A stretch of 64,000 nucleotides of DNA from Allobacillus salarius (GTDB lineage: Bacteria > Bacillota > Bacilli > Bacillales > Alkalibacillaceae). The notes beneath the pieces were generated by a model. It was given only the letters and a program-made list of their open reading frames with translations. It made no database searches and was not told the DNA's origin. The stretch lies in assembly GCF_007559425.1 (NCBI RefSeq), contig NZ_VMHE01000002.1, forward strand, positions 178,298 through 242,297, given 5' to 3'. Position numbers and translations under genes: made by a program. Below, piece by piece: positions 28,369 through 36,993 of this stretch; the stretch's first letter is position 1; the number at the start of each line of letters is the position of its first letter.

Positions 28369-28780
28369 GAGGCTGGGACAAATCAAAGTTATAAACTCAG
28401 AAACACGAATAACAATCTAACTTAGCGTAGGAAATATACGGAGACTTCTGCGGTCAGAAAATAAAAGAACTTCCGCTAAAACCGCACACGTCCTGTGTGC
28501 AACGCGGAAACCACCACATCCTGTGGAAGTACGTCCTGTGGCCAACGTTGACACTAGCCCGTCCTGGGCGTCGGGAGCAAAAGCCTAGGTGAGACCCCAC
28601 AGTGCGAAGCACGAGGAGGCTCAACAGCTGCCCGCGATATAGAAGACACTGCGATTTATCGCAGATGTCGCCTTATGCCCTGTGGGTAAAAGCGAAGTAT
28701 ATTTCCGAAGCGAGTTTTTTCACTGCACTGAATTAGAATGTTCATATCTGAATAAACTTTAAAGATTTTGTCCCAACCTC
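28369..28780. repeat. 412-bp intergenic repeat element with terminal inverted repeats
   Basis: The ends are GAGGCTGGGACAAATC and GATTTTGTCCCAACCTC, imperfect inverted repeats of about 15 bases. Inside is a second nested pair, GGAAATATAC (28430-28439) and GTATATTTCC (28697-28706), plus small hairpins such as CTGCGATTTATCGCAG. The interior is GC-richer than the flanks and has no open frame. From memory, similar GAGGCTGGGAC and GAGACCCC...CGAGGAGGCTC sequences recur between genes in many Bacillaceae. The whole should fold into one long branched RNA or DNA hairpin. It fills the DUF2268-methyltransferase gap. Confidence 0.75.
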
Positions 28781-28820
28781 ACAAATCTAGTCCTAACTTA
28801 ATACAAATACCAAAAATGCT

Positions 28821-29453
28821 TTAACTCATGTTTGAAATTACGAATATGCCACCACAATGAGAAACAGGATGAAAATGAATCGTACAAAGATCCTCTAGTA
28901 CTTCCTTCAATTCCTCATAAACAAAATAAAATTCATCATGATCCCATTCATCAAGGTAATGTTGATGACACTTCTCAAGCTTTACCCGAGACCAAAACGC
29001 TACATCACCAATCAATAGTTTACCATCATCTCTTAAAAGAGGAAGGAGGCTGGCGATAAATTGAACCTTCTTCTCGTCTGTTAAGTGGTGTAGTGTGTAC
29101 GTGCTAATGATTGTTTGATAGGTTTTTCCTTGAATTTGTCTAGGTAAACCATCGGTAATATCCCATTCATAGAGTTGGGCATAAGGCATTTTCTCTTGTG
29201 CTATCGCAATCATTTCCGATGAAAAATCTATCCCATCAATCTGGTGACCATATTCATAAAGCTTGCTCGTTAATGTTCCTGTACCAATGCCGATGTCTAG
29301 AACTGAGGATTGCTCCGTTTGCATTGCCTCATTAAAGATAGTATTCAAAATCTCTTTATAGCCGGCAAATGGATAGGAATCATTTTCTTCACTTAGTTGT
29401 ACGGTTCGATCATAGTAATCAGCCCACAAATTAAAGCCTTGTTTATTTAACAT
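28821..29453 (-). CDS. Class I SAM-dependent methyltransferase (YrrT-like)
   Basis: 210 residues. Motif I is VLDIGIGTGTLTSKL, the next acidic strand end is IDGIDFSSEMI, and TIISTYTLHHLT is motif IV, giving a Methyltransf_25-type domain over about residues 40-145. The ATG at 29453 is chosen because TTGGAGGAG lies 6-14 bases upstream; the longer reading from 29492 lacks such a site. It is convergent with the DUF2268 gene across the repeat element and is oriented the same way as lexA. YrrT-like is a resemblance only; its neighbours are not methionine-salvage genes. Confidence 0.8.
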   Translation of the reverse strand: MLNKQGFNLWADYYDRTVQLSEENDSYPFAGYKEILNTIFNEAMQTEQSSVLDIGIGTGTLTSKLYEYGHQIDGIDFSSEMIAIAQEKMPYAQLYEWDITDGLPRQIQGKTYQTIISTYTLHHLTDEKKVQFIASLLPLLRDDGKLLIGDVAFWSRVKLEKCHQHYLDEWDHDEFYFVYEELKEVLEDLCTIHFHPVSHCGGIFVISNMS

Positions 29454-29592
29454 GAATGCTCCTCCAATGTATTCAATTTTAACCGCGAGCATTAAAAGAT
29501 TACAGAATTACTCGCTAATCCCCTTCATTAAAAGAATAAACATGTTCATTTCTAACACAACCTTTCCTAAATGATTCCTTTTACTATATCAC

Positions 29593-29629
29593 AAAAAAAC
29601 ACCTGAACCGTTAATCGATTCAAGTGTTT
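29593..29629 (-). terminator. Intrinsic terminator after lexA
   Basis: Read on the minus strand, AACACTTGAA pairs with TTCAGGTGTT (one wobble pair) and is followed by T7. Confidence 0.8.
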
Positions 29630-29635
29630 CTGTTA

Positions 29636-30256
29636 TTAATGAATATTTCTATACAACCCGATCACTTTCCCCAAAACGGTGACCTGATCTAAGATGATCG
29701 GTTCCATCGTTGGGTTTTCCGGCTCCAAGCGATAATTGTTTTTATCTTTGAAAAACCGTTTAACGGTTGCTTCATTTTCTTCAGTCATAGCGACAACAAT
29801 ATCGCCGTTATCAGCGGTTGCTTGTTTCCGAACGATCACAAGATCTTCATTGAAAATACCCGCTTCAATCATACTATCACCTTGAACGGTAAGGACGAAG
29901 ATGTTTTCTTCGGAAGCGGCAATCCCAGCTGGTAGAGGAATATACTCTTCAATGTTTTCGACGGCTGTTATTGGCTCACCGGCTGTTACTTTTCCGACTA
30001 AGGGTGCATAGATTGCTTCCCGTTCATGTACCGCATTTTCGTCTACATAGATGATTTCAATGGCGCGTGGCTTTGTCGGGTCGCGACGGATAAAACCTTT
30101 GTCTTCCAGCCTGGATAGATGTCCATGGACGGTTGAACTGGATGCAAGTCCGACAGCTTTTCCTATTTCACGAACAGAAGGTGGATATCCTTTTGTTTTT
30201 ACTTCGCTTACTAAAAAGTCGAATATGTCCTTCTGACGTTTGGATAGTTTTTTCAT
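29636..30256 (-). CDS. lexA: SOS repressor LexA
   Basis: 206 residues. The N-terminal winged helix has [14 protein letters not shown] and [13 protein letters not shown]. The self-cleavage site Ala-Gly is in KVTAGEPI, the catalytic serine in GDSMIEAGI and the lysine in EATVKRFF. The start at MKKLSKRQ (30256) matches known LexA proteins; the upstream extension would cover the promoter. It is autoregulated through the box at 30320. The divergent neighbour is ynzC rather than yneA. Confidence 0.96.
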   Translation of the reverse strand: MKKLSKRQKDIFDFLVSEVKTKGYPPSVREIGKAVGLASSSTVHGHLSRLEDKGFIRRDPTKPRAIEIIYVDENAVHEREAIYAPLVGKVTAGEPITAVENIEEYIPLPAGIAASEENIFVLTVQGDSMIEAGIFNEDLVIVRKQATADNGDIVVAMTEENEATVKRFFKDKNNYRLEPENPTMEPIILDQVTVLGKVIGLYRNIH

Positions 30257-30293
30257 ACTTTCTTTCACCCCTACGTCTTTATTTACTATTCGT

Positions 30294-30322
30294 AGTATAC
30301 CAATAAAGCGACCGGAACGCAA
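30294..30322 (-). promoter_or_regulatory. SigA-type promoter of lexA
   Basis: On the minus strand, TTGCGT (30322-30317) and TATACT (30299-30294) are 17 bases apart. Confidence 0.75.
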
Positions 30323-30333
30323 ACGTTCGTTCG
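30320..30333 (-). promoter_or_regulatory. LexA box in the lexA promoter
   Basis: CGAACGAACGTTTG on the minus strand fits the Bacillus consensus CGAACRNRYGTTYC at all but the last base and overlaps the -35 of lexA. It could also affect the divergent ynzC. Confidence 0.8.
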
Positions 30334-30411
30334 TTTTCAGTTCGGAATTCTTGTTTAAAATTGAAAAACCATTTAAGATACTGATAAATAGTTGAAAAAG
30401 GAGTTTATTTC

Positions 30412-30642
30412 ATGCTTTCTAAAGATAAATTGAACCGCATCAGTGAACTGTCGAAAAAAAGTAAAAACAAAGGATTATCTAAAAGCGAAAAAGAAGAGCA
30501 GCGCGAGCTAAGAGAAGAGTATTTACAGGAATTTCGCGGGGCATTCAAAAATCATTTGAAATCCATTAAAGTAGTTGATCCGGAAGGTACGGATGTTACA
30601 CCGGAAAAATTAAAAGAAGAAAAAAGACGGAACGAACACTAG
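30412..30642 (+). CDS. ynzC: YnzC, DUF896 (UPF0291) family protein
   Basis: A 76-residue highly charged helical protein with KLNRISELSKKSKNKGLSKSEKEEQ, the DUF896 signature. In B. subtilis it is the third gene of the SOS operon yneA-yneB-ynzC divergent from lexA. Here yneA and yneB are missing and ynzC lies directly beside lexA. AAAAAGGAG precedes the ATG. Role unknown. Confidence 0.9.
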   Translation: MLSKDKLNRISELSKKSKNKGLSKSEKEEQRELREEYLQEFRGAFKNHLKSIKVVDPEGTDVTPEKLKEEKRRNEH

Positions 30643-30675
30643 AAAGTGTAAATCATTTTGGTTTGCACTTTTTTT
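30643..30675 (+). terminator. Intrinsic terminator after ynzC
   Basis: AAGTGTAAA pairs with TTTGCACTT (one wobble pair) followed by a T run. Confidence 0.75.
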
Positions 30676-30800
30676 AATGGAATGGCAAATTTGTCGGTTT
30701 TCCGAATTTATTTGATTGACTCTTGATATAACTTGTCAAATGGACAAATTAATTATAGCATTGAAAATGGAATAAAGAAGTGAAGGGAGTCTTCTATAAG

Positions 30801-32810
30801 ATGAGCGAGAATATTGAGTCATTAGCAATAAATACGATTCGAACATTGTCGATCGACGCAGTTGAAAAAGCAAATTCGGGTCACCCAGGTATGCCTATGG
30901 GGGCTGCTCCGATGGCCTATACGTTATGGACAAAGGTAATGAATCAAAACCCAAAGAATTCAAATTGGTTTGACCGTGATCGGTTTGTTCTTTCTGCAGG
31001 TCATGGATCTATGTTGTTATATTCCTTGTTGCATTTATCCGGTTATCAAGTAACCCTTGATGATATTAAAAACTTCCGTCAGTGGGGTTCGAACACACCA
31101 GGACACCCAGAGTTCGGACATACAGACGGTGTAGAAGCGACAACAGGACCATTAGGGCAAGGGGTTGCGATGGCTACAGGTATGGCAATGGCTGAACGAT
31201 ATATGGCTTCCCAGTATAACCGTGATGATTTTGAAGTCGTTGATCATTATACGTACGCAATTTGCGGCGATGGCGACCTTATGGAAGGAGTGTCCCAAGA
31301 GGCAGCTTCTCTTGCAGGTCACTTAAAGCTAGGAAAATTAATTGTGATGTATGATTCAAACGATATTTCATTAGACGGTGATTTAGACCGGGCATTTTCC
31401 GAAAGTGTTGAAGATCGTTATAAAGCTTACGGATGGCAAGTCATTCGCGTGGAAGATGGAAATGACACAGCCGCAATTGAACAAGCGTTAAAAGACGCGA
31501 AGGCTAATAAAGAGCAACCGACAATGATTGAAGTTAAAACAGTTATTGGTTATGGTTCTCCATCGAAATCCGGTAAATCAGATGCGCACGGCGCACCGTT
31601 AGGCTCTGACGAAGCGAAAATGACGAAAGAATATTACAAGTGGACATTCGAGGAAGATTTTTATATTCCAGAAGAAGTGAAAGAGCACTTTGAAAAAACA
31701 GTAGCTGAGCGTGGCCAGCAAGCTGAAAATCAGTGGAATGAAATGATGGAAAAGTATAAAGAAGCTTATCCTGAATTAGCGCAAGAATTCGAAAATGCAT
31801 TGGCAGGAAATTTAGCGGAAGGTTGGAACGTTGACCTACCTAGCTATGACGAAAACACGAAGCCCGTTGCAACGAGAGCTGTTTCTGGTGAAATCATTAA
31901 TGAAATTTCATCAAAAATCACAAACTTTATCGGGGGTAGTGCCGACCTCGCAGGTTCGAATAAAACAGCAGTAAAAGAAGAAGATGACTTTAAATATCCA
32001 ACATATAGCGGTCGTAACATTTGGTTTGGTGTCAGAGAGTTTGCGATGGCTTGTGCAATGAATGGTATGGCACTTCATGGCGGTTTAAGAGTATACGGCG
32101 GAACATTCTTCGTATTCAGTGATTACATGCGACCAGCAATTCGTTTATCTGCACTAATGGGTGTACCAGTGACATACGTATTCACGCATGATTCAATCGC
32201 TGTTGGTGAAGATGGTCCAACACACGAACCAATTGAGCAGCTTCCATCCTTGCGTGCGATGCCGAACTTATCATTAATTCGCCCGGCGGATGCGAATGAA
32301 ACAAAAGCTGCATGGGAGCAAGCCATTCAAGCAGAAGATCATCCAACGGCTTTAGTATTGACGCGACAAGGACTCCCTGTACTTCCTGAAACTCAAGAAC
32401 GTGCAAGTGAAGGGGTAGAAAAGGGCGCCTATGTTCTAAAAGAAGCAGAAAAAGAAACGCCAGATTTACTATTGATGGCATCAGGATCAGAAGTTCAACT
32501 CGTTTATGAGGCTAGCAAAAAATTAAAAGAAGATGGTATTGATGCACAAGTCGTTAGTATGCCATCTTGGGATCGTTTCGAAAAACAATCTACTGAGTAT
32601 AAAAATAAAGTCATGCCAAAAACAGTCACTAAGCGGATAGCTGTCGAAATGGCCTCGCCATTCGGTTGGGAGCGCTATGTCGGTTTAGATGGAACTGTGC
32701 TCGGCATCGATCAATTCGGCGCATCCGCACCAGGAGATGTCGTCATTGAAAAATACGGATTTACAGTAGAAAATGTTATTCAAAAAGCAAAAGAGCTTCT
32801 ATCTAAATAA
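30801..32810 (+). CDS. tkt: Transketolase
   Basis: 669 residues. The thiamine diphosphate enzyme of the pentose phosphate pathway: [33 protein letters not shown] (cofactor-binding GDG motif), [19 protein letters not shown] and the C-terminal domain are all present. The ATG at 30801 gives the usual [17 protein letters not shown] start; the GTG at 30780 would add seven non-conserved residues. It has its own leader and a strong hairpin behind it. Confidence 0.97.
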   Translation: MSENIESLAINTIRTLSIDAVEKANSGHPGMPMGAAPMAYTLWTKVMNQNPKNSNWFDRDRFVLSAGHGSMLLYSLLHLSGYQVTLDDIKNFRQWGSNTPGHPEFGHTDGVEATTGPLGQGVAMATGMAMAERYMASQYNRDDFEVVDHYTYAICGDGDLMEGVSQEAASLAGHLKLGKLIVMYDSNDISLDGDLDRAFSESVEDRYKAYGWQVIRVEDGNDTAAIEQALKDAKANKEQPTMIEVKTVIGYGSPSKSGKSDAHGAPLGSDEAKMTKEYYKWTFEEDFYIPEEVKEHFEKTVAERGQQAENQWNEMMEKYKEAYPELAQEFENALAGNLAEGWNVDLPSYDENTKPVATRAVSGEIINEISSKITNFIGGSADLAGSNKTAVKEEDDFKYPTYSGRNIWFGVREFAMACAMNGMALHGGLRVYGGTFFVFSDYMRPAIRLSALMGVPVTYVFTHDSIAVGEDGPTHEPIEQLPSLRAMPNLSLIRPADANETKAAWEQAIQAEDHPTALVLTRQGLPVLPETQERASEGVEKGAYVLKEAEKETPDLLLMASGSEVQLVYEASKKLKEDGIDAQVVSMPSWDRFEKQSTEYKNKVMPKTVTKRIAVEMASPFGWERYVGLDGTVLGIDQFGASAPGDVVIEKYGFTVENVIQKAKELLSK

Positions 32811-32815
32811 TGATT

Positions 32816-32851
32816 TCAAGTGAGGTTCTTTTATAGAACCTCACTTGATTA
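32816..32851 (+). terminator. Hairpin terminator after tkt
   Basis: AAGTGAGGTTCT pairs perfectly with AGAACCTCACTT; the tail TGATTAT has few T, so termination strength is uncertain. Confidence 0.6.
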
Positions 32852-32896
32852 TGTGAACGATCATAAAATTTGTTATTATTCATATGAATCTTGCTA

Positions 32897-32925
32897 TTGT
32901 TTTTAGTTATTCGTTTTAATATAAT
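32897..32925 (+). promoter_or_regulatory. SigA-type promoter of yneF
   Basis: TTGTTT at 32897-32902 and TATAAT at 32920-32925 with a 17-base spacer. Confidence 0.65.
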
Positions 32926-32959
32926 GTGTACGAGTCAACAAGAAGGAGGAAGTTGAAGC

Positions 32960-33202
32960 ATGGGCACGATTTGGGTTGTATTAATTGCTCTTGCAACGTT
33001 GGTAATCGGGCTAATTTTAGGTTTCTTCATTGCTAGAAAGACAATGATGAATTACTTGAAGAAAAATCCGCCAATTAATGAGCAAATGTTACGTACAATG
33101 ATGATGCAAATGGGTCAGAAGCCATCTCAAAAGAAAATTAATCAAATGATGCGTGGCATGACACAACAAATGGAAAATCAAGACAAAAAGAAGAAAAAAT
33201 AA
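32960..33202 (+). CDS. yneF: YneF, UPF0154 family membrane protein
   Basis: 80 residues: one N-terminal membrane helix (about 4-24) followed by a basic, methionine-rich cytoplasmic tail ([29 protein letters not shown]), the UPF0154 signature. It is also found in mycoplasmas, but its function is unknown to me. AGAAGGAGGAA precedes the ATG. It lies between tkt and ccdA as in B. subtilis. Confidence 0.93.
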   Translation: MGTIWVVLIALATLVIGLILGFFIARKTMMNYLKKNPPINEQMLRTMMMQMGQKPSQKKINQMMRGMTQQMENQDKKKKK

Positions 33203-33207
33203 CGATG

Positions 33208-33245
33208 AAGGGTGAGCAGTTGAATCGAATGCTTACCCTTTTTTG
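33208..33245 (+). terminator. Intrinsic terminator after yneF
   Basis: AAGGGTGAGCA pairs with TGCTTACCCTT (one wobble pair) followed by T6. Confidence 0.85.
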
Positions 33246-33354
33246 TCTATTTAATCGATCGTCATGAAACTGTCAATCCTTTTATTCTATATTTGGCGGT
33301 CGATCTGTTAATCTGAAAGTGGGTTAAAGTTTAGTTTGATTGGAGCGTGTGAGT

Positions 33355-34062
33355 ATGGTTGCGGACGTGAATATGTTCCTTGCATTTGGAGCAGGTTTTC
33401 TTTCGTTTATTTCACCATGTGTTTTACCGCTATATCCGGTATTCCTTTCCTATATTACTGGAATGAGTCTTGAAGAATTAAAAAATGAAAAGGGTATGTT
33501 AAGAAAACGAAGTATGCTACATACACTCTTTTTCTTAATCGGTTTTTCATCCATTTTCATTATGCTCGGGTTTTCAGGATATGTAATCGGAGATTTTCTC
33601 ATTCAATATCGTGATTTAATTCGCCAAGTTGGAGCATTACTAATTATCTTTTTCGGATTTGTTATGTTAGGTGTGTTTAACTTTGATTTCTTAATGAAAG
33701 AACGGAAAGTGACTTTCAAAAATCGTCCAGCAGGCTATTTGGGTTCCATTTTAATTGGTGCAGCTTTTTCAATGAGTTGGACACCGTGTACAGGACCAAT
33801 TTTAGCAGCAGTTATTTCTTTGGCTTACACGAATCCTGATTCTGGTGTGCTTTTAATGTCCGCTTATTCATTAGGCTTTGCGATACCGTTTTTCATTCTG
33901 TCATTCTTTATTGATCGGATGGGTTGGTTGAAACGAAACTCACAGAAAATCATGAGAATCGGTGGATACATCTTGATTTTCCTCGGAATCGCATTGTTTT
34001 TTGATTGGTTACGCATTTTGACAAATTACCTAGCAAACTTCTTTGGTTTCACTGGTTTTTAA
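33355..34062 (+). CDS. ccdA: Cytochrome c biogenesis protein CcdA
   Basis: 235 residues with six predicted membrane helices. The paired redox cysteines are in FISPCVLPLYP and SWTPCTGPILA. CcdA carries reducing power across the membrane to thiol-disulfide proteins such as ResA (cytochrome c maturation) and StoA (spore cortex). The ATG at 33355 is chosen with TGGAG 9 bases upstream. The yneN-type protein at 39.9 kb is a candidate partner. Confidence 0.94.
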   Translation: MVADVNMFLAFGAGFLSFISPCVLPLYPVFLSYITGMSLEELKNEKGMLRKRSMLHTLFFLIGFSSIFIMLGFSGYVIGDFLIQYRDLIRQVGALLIIFFGFVMLGVFNFDFLMKERKVTFKNRPAGYLGSILIGAAFSMSWTPCTGPILAAVISLAYTNPDSGVLLMSAYSLGFAIPFFILSFFIDRMGWLKRNSQKIMRIGGYILIFLGIALFFDWLRILTNYLANFFGFTGF

Positions 34063-34137
34063 GTCGAATTTGATTCTTATTAAGCAAGTATATTAAAATA
34101 AGATGTAGAACATATCATCTGAGGGAGTATTATACTG

Positions 34138-34593
34138 ATGAAAAATTATAATGATCTAATTTTACGTACAATGACACAGTTAATTGCCTTCATTTTATTA
34201 GGATTTTCTGTGTACTTGTTCTTCGCTGGTCATAATGCGCCGGGTGGCGGATTTATTGGCGGATTAATGACAGCAGCGGCATTCATTCTCATGTTTATTA
34301 CTTATGGATATGAAAACATGTCAAAAGTATTGCCGATTAATTTTCGTGCAATGTTGGCGATTGGCCTGTTAGTTGCGACGTTGTCAGGTATCGGAGCTTT
34401 CATTTTCGGCGAACCGTTTCTAACACAAACGTTTGGCTATTTTAACTTGCCAATAATGGGTAAAACAGAATTAGCAACTGCAATGATTTTTGACTTAGGG
34501 GTTTACTTAACTGTTGTAGGTGTCACCATGACAATTATTTTAACAATCGCTACGGATCAAAAGGAAGATTCACAAGAACAGGCAGGGATGTAA
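34138..34593 (+). CDS. Lone MrpB/MnhB-type Na+/H+ antiporter subunit
   Basis: 151 residues with four predicted membrane helices and the MnhB signature GHNAPGGGFIGGL. Normally MrpB works only within the six- or seven-subunit Mrp complex encoded by mrpABCDEFG; none of the other subunits are in this window. Here the gene occupies the place that B. subtilis yneI (CheY-like) has between ccdA and ccdC. It ends 4 bases before ccdC, so the two are cotranscribed. It might be a spare subunit of an Mrp complex encoded elsewhere or a repurposed membrane protein. Confidence 0.85.
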   Translation: MKNYNDLILRTMTQLIAFILLGFSVYLFFAGHNAPGGGFIGGLMTAAAFILMFITYGYENMSKVLPINFRAMLAIGLLVATLSGIGAFIFGEPFLTQTFGYFNLPIMGKTELATAMIFDLGVYLTVVGVTMTIILTIATDQKEDSQEQAGM

Positions 34594-34597
34594 GGTT

Positions 34598-35074
34598 ATG
34601 AAAACGTTTTTTGTCATTGCTGCATCCATTGTTGCTTTTTTCATGGCGATTGGAATGGTTTTTGTTCGTATGAAGGCAGCAAATAGACCGACATCAGTGA
34701 AACGGATCGTATTGCCTCCATTGTTTATGAGTACAGGAGCATTAATGTTTGTTTTTCCATATTTCAGGGTTGAATGGATTCAAGTAGCTGAAGCAATAGG
34801 TGTTGGGATTATATTTTCGCTATTTCTTATTTTCACATCGAATTTCGAATATAAAGACGGAGATATTTATTTAAAGCCTTCTAAAATGTTTCCGATTATT
34901 TTAGTAGTACTATTGGTCGTTCGACTTGTTACAAAACAATATATGGGCCAATACATTGAAATAGGTGAGTTAGCGGGGATGTTTTACTTGCTTGCATTCG
35001 GCATGTTATTCACATGGCGGATGGTCATGCTCATCAAATTTTTAAGCTTTCAAAAACGAATAGTACCAAAATAA
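34598..35074 (+). CDS. ccdC: CcdC (YneJ) membrane protein
   Basis: 158 residues with four to five membrane helices; AANRPTSVKRIVLPPLFMSTG and NFEYKDGDIYLKPSKMFP are characteristic of the CcdC/DUF1453 family. In B. subtilis ccdC lies with ccdA but is not essential for cytochrome c synthesis. It follows the mrpB-like gene by 4 bases and is convergent with yneK across a shared terminator. Confidence 0.9.
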   Translation: MKTFFVIAASIVAFFMAIGMVFVRMKAANRPTSVKRIVLPPLFMSTGALMFVFPYFRVEWIQVAEAIGVGIIFSLFLIFTSNFEYKDGDIYLKPSKMFPIILVVLLVVRLVTKQYMGQYIEIGELAGMFYLLAFGMLFTWRMVMLIKFLSFQKRIVPK

Positions 35075-35118
35075 AAGGTAAAGAGTTGCAAATTGCATGC
35101 AGCTCTTTACCTTTTATA
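35074..35118. terminator. Bidirectional terminator between ccdC and yneK
   Basis: AAAAGGTAAAGAG pairs perfectly with CTCTTTACCTTTT, with flanking A/T runs serving both converging genes. Confidence 0.85.
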
Positions 35119-35542
35119 TTTCTATTAAATGTTCATATCGGTTAAAATCGATATTTTTTTCTTTAAGCGTTTTCACCAAAAACTTATGGTCCCTTTTTGG
35201 TGTAGCTTTAATATATCCCTCGATCATAACGTCTAAAGTGATCTTTTCTTTACGTCTTTTTAGCGCTAGCTCAGCAATCTTTGCAGCAATTTTTTGTTTA
35301 GCGACATCTCTAAATAATTGTGGAACAGGTTCTACCAATTCATTAAGAAGTTTTTTTGCATCGTCGTCCCACATATGTAGAGATTCATCGATATAAAATT
35401 CTTCCCAGTCGATGATTGATTTACCATCTGCTTTAGGGAGTTTTTTTAAAAACTTACGAAACATGAAAAATCCGCCGATTCCCATTAAAACGACTAACAA
35501 AGTTGTCCAACCGATAATAACCAATGCAATCAATGTATCCAA
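35114..35542 (-). CDS. yneK: YneK, DUF2621 family membrane-anchored protein
   Basis: 142 residues: an N-terminal membrane helix (about 3-27), then a soluble helical domain with FYIDESLHMWDDDAKKLLNELVEPVP, the DUF2621 pattern. Many homologues are annotated only as hypothetical. Position next to ccdC on the opposite strand matches B. subtilis yneK. The plus-strand frame through it (35097-35396) is a shadow. Confidence 0.87.
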   Translation of the reverse strand: MDTLIALVIIGWTTLLVVLMGIGGFFMFRKFLKKLPKADGKSIIDWEEFYIDESLHMWDDDAKKLLNELVEPVPQLFRDVAKQKIAAKIAELALKRRKEKITLDVMIEGYIKATPKRDHKFLVKTLKEKNIDFNRYEHLIEI

Positions 35543-35771
35543 TATCTTTCACTCTCTTCAATATATCAGTGCATTTCTCTTTTTATTATACGACGGAGTT
35601 TGACGATTCTCAATCAATTAACCGTTACAAATTCATGAAATACATGAAAACAATATAAAATATTTAGACAATTTACTTGTTTTTGGCTATTATTATAAAC
35701 AGGTGTAATAATCTGTTATCTCTCCTCATAATTTGTATTAATGTTTTAACAAGAGGGTTGGTGGAGAATGA

Positions 35772-36824
35772 ATGCTTATTAATAATCACAATGAAGAATT
35801 GCTACAGCAAGCTTTTGAATGGATTGATGAGCAGATCAGTGATTATTTTTTTCTCTGTGATGAAGAGTTAATCATTCAACATGCGTCGCATTCAATAGAA
35901 AAAGCAGGATTTACAAGAGAACAGGTGATTGGAGAGTCCGCTATCACCTTTGTTGATTCCGTTGATTCCGAGAAATTCCTGCAAGAGATCAATCAACTGG
36001 AAGTTAATGCGATTAAACGTAATGTTTTTCGAGTCATTAATGTAAATAATGAGCTGAGACGTCATGAAGTGTCTATGGGGAAGATGATTTACGATAAAAC
36101 TGGAGATATATTTTATATTTTTTTAGCAAAGGACATTACGAATATTTTGGAAACTGAAAATTTATTAATTCAATCAGAAAAGCTATCAAGTGCCGGCCAA
36201 CTAGCTGCAAGTGTAGCGCATGAGATTCGTAATCCACTCACTTCTTTGAAAGGCTTTTTACAGTTGATGGAAGCAGGAATGGATAATAGCGGTACTTACT
36301 TAAAAATCATGAAAGAAGAAATCGAAAAGATTGAAGCGATTTCAAAGGAACTATTGTTTATAGCAAAGCCGTCGCCAAATGAATTAAAACGAGAAAATTT
36401 GATCGAACTAGTCGGAGAAGTATGTCTATTAATGAATTCTCAAGCTCGCATGCATGATATCCGGTTAAAAAAGAAATTTGATTGTGAAGAATTTATGTTA
36501 AATTGTGACCGGTCACAATTTAAGCAGGTACTTATCAACTTAATTAAAAATGCAATTGAAGCGATGGAAGAAAACGGTACGATTGAAATCCACATACATA
36601 CAAAGGAACAACTTCTCATCGAAGTGATGGATGAAGGTCCAGGCGTGCCGGAAGAGATGAAAGAGAAGTTAGGAGAACCATTTTATACTACAAAACAAAA
36701 TGGTACAGGCCTTGGTTTGATGGTAACAAAACAAATTTTGAAAAATCATGGAGCAAAGTTGGAAGTGAAAGACAGAGAAATAAAAGGCAGCAACTTTAGA
36801 ATTTCGTTCAAAGATTTAGATTGA
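35772..36824 (+). CDS. PAS-domain sensor histidine kinase, probably of the sporulation phosphorelay
   Basis: 350 residues. An N-terminal PAS domain (about 15-125), a HisKA domain with the phospho-accepting His150 in SVAHEIRNPLTSLKGF, and a HATPase_c domain with N box NLIKNAIEAM, G1 DEGPGVP and G2 GTGLGLMV. There is no membrane segment, so it is cytoplasmic like KinA. There is no response regulator beside it, typical of kinases that feed Spo0F. In B. subtilis this slot (yneK-citB) holds cotM-sspP-sspO. TTGGTGGAGA precedes the ATG. Identity as a Kin protein is inference. Confidence 0.85.
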   Translation: MLINNHNEELLQQAFEWIDEQISDYFFLCDEELIIQHASHSIEKAGFTREQVIGESAITFVDSVDSEKFLQEINQLEVNAIKRNVFRVINVNNELRRHEVSMGKMIYDKTGDIFYIFLAKDITNILETENLLIQSEKLSSAGQLAASVAHEIRNPLTSLKGFLQLMEAGMDNSGTYLKIMKEEIEKIEAISKELLFIAKPSPNELKRENLIELVGEVCLLMNSQARMHDIRLKKKFDCEEFMLNCDRSQFKQVLINLIKNAIEAMEENGTIEIHIHTKEQLLIEVMDEGPGVPEEMKEKLGEPFYTTKQNGTGLGLMVTKQILKNHGAKLEVKDREIKGSNFRISFKDLD

Positions 36825-36993
36825 AACGTCGTATAAATCAATGATTTTAACCATTCTGTCATAAATCCTCTTAATTATTTTACTTATAGCCTATTTTCAT
36901 ATAAAATGTAATACGGCAGAGTCAAAGAGAATTCTGTACCTATATTTTCAAGAAATCTTTTAAACAATCAAACTACATAATAAGGGGGTAAAA

